A stretch of DNA of 64,000 nt, from assembly GCA_947044365.1 (NCBI GenBank), contig OX345636.1:1597501-1661500 (forward strand), read 5' to 3'. Position numbers and translations under genes: made by a program. The stretch is from Petrosia ficiformis (taxonomy: Eukaryota; Porifera; Demospongiae; Haplosclerida; Petrosiidae). Below, piece after piece: positions 60,660-64,000 of the stretch; the first letter of the stretch is position 1; each line of letters starts with the position of its first letter. The notes under the pieces are model-generated. The model ran no database searches, had not been told where the DNA came from, and worked only from the letters and a program-made list of their open reading frames with translations.

Positions 60660-61405
60660 TACACAAATGCGCATGCGTAATTAATTTCAATTAATGAATA
60701 CACTTATTAAAATGGCGTCCAATTTGAGATCGAATCTTCGCCGTCGTTGAGACTGTCTTCTTTCATAGCATCTGAAGATATCATCTCGATACTTGTACAT
60801 CAGAATTTTACAACGAATGCAATTGGAATGGTGATAGAATCATTGTGATAGTTCAACAAACAAAAAAATGATTTGTCTGGAAAATAATAATAAGTATCAG
60901 AGAGTACGGTAGTACTCTCTATGTAGGGATGGCATGGAAAAAAAATGGCCGCCTATACATTTCAATTGCAAGTGATGAGCTGAAATCTCTGCTAAAATTA
61001 TAGAACAAGTCTTAATACACACATATTTTTTGATATCTAGTGTTCTTATGACTAACAACATCCTCTAGACAGCTGGAGATCATTTTAAAGGTAGAGAACC
61101 GGCAGGTAGCAAAACTGGCAAAATGTTCATCATATTATTATTATTATTATTATCTTATTATTATTATTATTTTCCAGACAAATCATTTTTTTGTATGTTG
61201 AACTATCACAATGATTCTATCACTATTCCAAACGCATTCGTTGTAAAATTCTGATGTACAAGTATGGAGATGATATCTTCAGATGCTATGAAAGAAGACA
61301 GTCTCAACGACTGCGAAGATTTGATCTCAAATTGGACGCCATTTTTATAAGTGTATTCGTTAATTTAGCCACGTGGAATTAATTGTTCATGCGCATTTGT
61401 GTCTT
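60660..61405. mobile_element. Foldback element with 240-bp arms
   Basis: The left arm 60660-60894 is the reverse complement of the right arm 61150-61405. Both contain CAAATTTGAGATC-like sequence, ATGGCGTCC, TCATAGCATCTGAAGATATC and AAAAAATGATTTGTCTGGAA (or complements). The 250-bp centre starts TATGTAGGGATGGCA. A half copy is at 24395-24830. Confidence 0.9.
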
Positions 61406-61620
61406 TGTCCTCATGTGAAGCAATCGTTTTATGTCTAAGACTCTCTTCTTCAACTGTCACGAGTGTTCTACAGTTCTTCTGTTTAAAAAGTTGAAGTGCT
61501 GGTTGAAGATCTCCTCACTAATAATTATTGAGATAAGTTATAGTAATTACATTGATACATACACGACTCCTATTTAGTAGTAATTTTATCTTGCTGTTTA
61601 CTTAATTAATTATACCCTCT

Positions 61621-61963
61621 TTGTCTTGCATACATACACTATACATTACTGTTAACTGTACAGATAACATTTATACACACACTTGTCACAATCTGTTAGT
61701 CAACCTTTGTATCTTTCAAATTTCTTTTGTGCCTATAAATATGATTTCACTGCAGCAGTGGAGAATGACTATTGGATGTTTTTGTCCATCTAATGTTAAA
61801 ACATTTTGTAGAAATAGCTTTGCAAATAGTAAATGTTGTTTCCATGGCAAAATGCCATTTATTCTGGTTAGCATTATTTTAAGTCTCCTCTTAGTTATGG
61901 CTGGAGATGTTGAGCGTAACCCAGGCCCATCTAGAAAATGTCCACATTGCCAATATGTAATTT
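61621..61963 (+). CDS. Short ORF with signal-like helix and 2A-like motif
   Basis: The likely start is an ATG inside the frame (for example 61741 or 61855). A hydrophobic stretch FILVSIILSLLLVM leads into AGDVERNPGP (61900-61929, DxExNPGP), then SRKCPHCQY. The CPxC after the 2A motif parallels the ORF at 40681. The frame runs into a T-tract, but a GTAATT donor-like site at 61963 could splice it to a missing second exon. The 2A motif at the end of a signal-like helix is known from echinoderm NLR-like proteins and some retroelements. Confidence 0.5.
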
Positions 61964-62083
61964 TTTTTTTTTTCTTCAAAACAATACAGATATAATAATA
62001 ATATAATAATTATAATAATTTACATAATTATACTATAAGAACAATTGTCATGCATCTACAAAAAAAAGAAGTCTACAAGTCTT

Positions 62084-62365
62084 TAATAATAGTTGTTAAT
62101 AATTATAAATTTCTTTTCATCTCTTCCTTTTCGTCCTCCTCCTCTTCCCTTCTGTTCTTTGCCTCTTCCTCCTCGTCCTCCTCGTCCTCCTCTTTTTCCT
62201 CCACGTGCTCCTCCACTTCCTTCTCGCCCTCCCCTATCTATCCTTCCTCGTCCTCTTCTCCCTCTTTTCTCGTTTTCTGCAGCTGGTGGTGGCGATGGTG
62301 ATGGTGATCTGGATGGTGATGTTGCTGGAGGTGGTGGTGGAGATGGTGGTGGTGGTGGAGGAGAC
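62084..62365 (-). CDS. Pro-rich/RGG-rich C-terminal exon (candidate)
   Basis: Minus strand, after an acceptor-like ATAACACAG at about 62366. The frame starts SPPPPPPSPPPPPATSPSRS and passes through ENEKRGRRGRGRIDRGG to many RGG repeats. It ends KGRDEKKF plus a short tail and a stop. RGG boxes bind RNA or are arginine-methylated in other proteins. The DNA is a purine/pyrimidine-biased low-complexity tract, so a chance frame is possible, but the ordered Pro-then-RGG layout and the splice site favour an exon. Confidence 0.35.
62108..62280. repeat. Polypyrimidine/polypurine tract
   Basis: About 170 bp are almost all C/T on the plus strand (CCTCCTCGTCCTCCTCGTCC and similar), followed by a GGTGGT/GATGGT tract to 62365. 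Such tracts can form triplex DNA. Confidence 0.85.
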
Positions 62366-62599
62366 TGTGTTATAGTATCTATACTTTGAAGGTGAAGAAA
62401 AAAAAAGAGCTGCACTTATCATATGACATTCAAAACAGAATTGCCGGTTTGAAGCAAATAAAAACAGTTACTACTATAAATTATATAAAACATTTTGCTT
62501 ACGGTTCTATCAAATTGTATATTTTTTCGGTGGGACTCTACAGAAGAATGAATGTAGAGATATATACAGAGTAAATCCTAACACATTACTCACTTAATA

Positions 62600-63640
62600 T
62601 TATCCATAGTAAACCTGTAGCAATAATAATGGTAGTCTACTGCTTTTATATAAATATTAATTAAGTAATGATAGTTGAATAATATTATAGTTATCTTAAT
62701 TATTCATAATTATGACAATAGTTGAATATAATAATTGAAGGGTCCAATGCGAAAACTCCCTAAGTCCATATTTCAAAATTTTGAGAAAAACAGGGTTAAT
62801 TAAATTTTATTAAAGTTTATTAATAATTAATCAAGTGTTACAAAGGCTATTTGTTACAATAACATTTAGAATGTGCACAATCTAATAACATGATAAATAA
62901 GTGATGATTTGGCAACTGGTATGTGATATAATCACTGGAATGATGGAATACTAGTGATACACGATTAATCAGATTCATTGCCATTGACAACAGAACCAGT
63001 AATAGACTAATAAAATTGATGATATTATGGAGGTACATGTTTGTCTGCTACTTTTTAAAGTCAACTATTTTGCTATTTTGCATAGGTATCATAGGAGTTT
63101 TTCTTATTGGAAAATTTATCGTGGCCATGCCCTCCTCGTATAAATTTTATTAAATATGTAGCCTCTAGTGATACAATCATGGATAAAATCATTTAGAAAT
63201 AAAGATGTGAAAATTTTTAGAATGAAAGCTTTGGGGAAAGGATAACATAATACTAGATAAACACTTTGATCAAATAATAAGTATTTTCAATTTTTCGGAC
63301 TTAGAGAGTTTTTGCACAGGACCCTTCAATTATTATCTTAATTACGATAATACATTAGAATTTTAATGATATTCTGGAAATACTTCTGAGTAGAAAGGTG
63401 AATTAAAGTTTCATTTCTTATTCATGTTAACCTACAAATTCATACCTCTTGATTTTTTATACTAATATTGTACTGACTTAAATTTTCAGTTTATTAATGA
63501 ATTTTGTTGTAAAAGTTATATTAAAATTAAATATTTATATATAGCTAATTATAATTAAAATTTTTTAATAGTTTAACTTCTTTTGCTCCTTTTCTGTTTC
63601 TATAATTCAAAAGAAACAATATTCACAATATCATTATGAT
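62600..63640. other. AT-rich DNA with a flanking inverted pair
   Basis: No gene is clear. TAATTGAAGGGTCC..AAAACTCCC (62735-62763) and GAGTTTTTGCACAGGACCCTTCAATTA (63308-63334) are complementary, suggesting a ~600-bp MITE spanning 62735-63334. Confidence 0.55.
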
Positions 63641-63661
63641 TGTCAATAATAAAGCACTTAC

Positions 63662-63734
63662 TTGGGATATCCAATTTCTCTAATTCCTCTCTGGATAGCC
63701 CAGAGAGGAATTTATCAAACTCATCACAGTTAAA
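63662..63734 (-). CDS. Internal exon of a minus-strand gene
   Basis: It has an ATTATAG acceptor and a GTAAGT donor on the minus strand. Its single open frame reads FNCDEFDKFLSGLSREELEK and LDIP, starting in phase 0 and ending in phase 1. The acidic helix DEFDKFLSGLSREELEKL resembles the short helical motif at the start of tropomodulin-like proteins, but it is too short to name. A 14-nt candidate microexon (63793-63806) lies upstream. The phase does not directly fit the RGG exon, so another exon would be needed between them. Confidence 0.5.
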
Positions 63735-64000
63735 CTATAATTTAAAAAAAACTTTTCAACATTGGCACAATAAAATTTCTTATAGCACTTACTGGGTCTT
63801 AAAATTCTGCAAAAAAAGCTACAAATTCCTATTTATACTCAGTGCAGTGTGACGTAACTTGACGTGACACATTCCTAAACTACACCTGCATTTTAAAAGG
63901 GTGGAGCTATTTCATTTAGAAAAGGTGGGGCTGACTAGTGACAGATTTAAATGTCAGTCTACATAATAATTTATAAATAAATAATACAACTACATAATAT

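Overview
The window is metazoan nuclear DNA: AT-rich, intron-rich and crowded with transposons. One modular gene combines ankyrin repeats, a coiled coil, Death domains and a caspase-like domain. There are also 2A-bearing short reading frames, Ty3/Gypsy and non-LTR reverse transcriptase remains, and many small inverted-repeat elements. This mix fits a demosponge such as Amphimedon best. That assignment is an inference, because no rRNA or other marker gene is present.

Layout. Positions 1-12000 hold no confident gene. They contain a long inverted repeat (391-968 / 5884-6473), a ~3 kb segmental duplication (2031-5805 / 8882-11898), several non-autonomous DNA transposons and simple repeats. Positions 12060-19910 are a decayed reverse-transcriptase element split by a nearly complete but inactivated Ty3/Gypsy element (13737-18964, minus strand, 276-bp LTRs). 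A second, much older Gypsy remnant lies at 20330-22208 (minus). Positions 22.2-31.2 kb are intergenic and rich in foldback and piggyBac-like MITEs.

The main gene runs from 31239 to 55204 on the plus strand. I could join 22 exons with consistent splice phases (3315 nt including the stop; the 5' end was not found). They encode five ankyrin repeats (one per phase-0 exon), a linker, a long coiled coil built from tandemly duplicated phase-1 exons, two Death-like domains, a metacaspase/paracaspase-type caspase-like domain with visible His and Cys, and a helical C-terminal domain that may be a CARD-like death fold. One coiled-coil exon carries an in-frame TAA but could be skipped without a frame change. 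Introns hold MITEs, a CACTG-type element and a 2A-like ORF on the opposite strand. The architecture suggests a receptor- or scaffold-like cell-death or innate-immune protein; this is inference.

Downstream, a separate Death-domain exon (56194-56532) may be a small independent gene. Positions 57.4-61.4 kb hold foldback elements and a non-LTR reverse transcriptase remnant (minus). A second 2A-like ORF lies at about 61.7-62.0 kb (plus). The right edge carries a Pro-rich/RGG-rich ORF and one good-looking exon on the minus strand, probably part of a gene that leaves the window.
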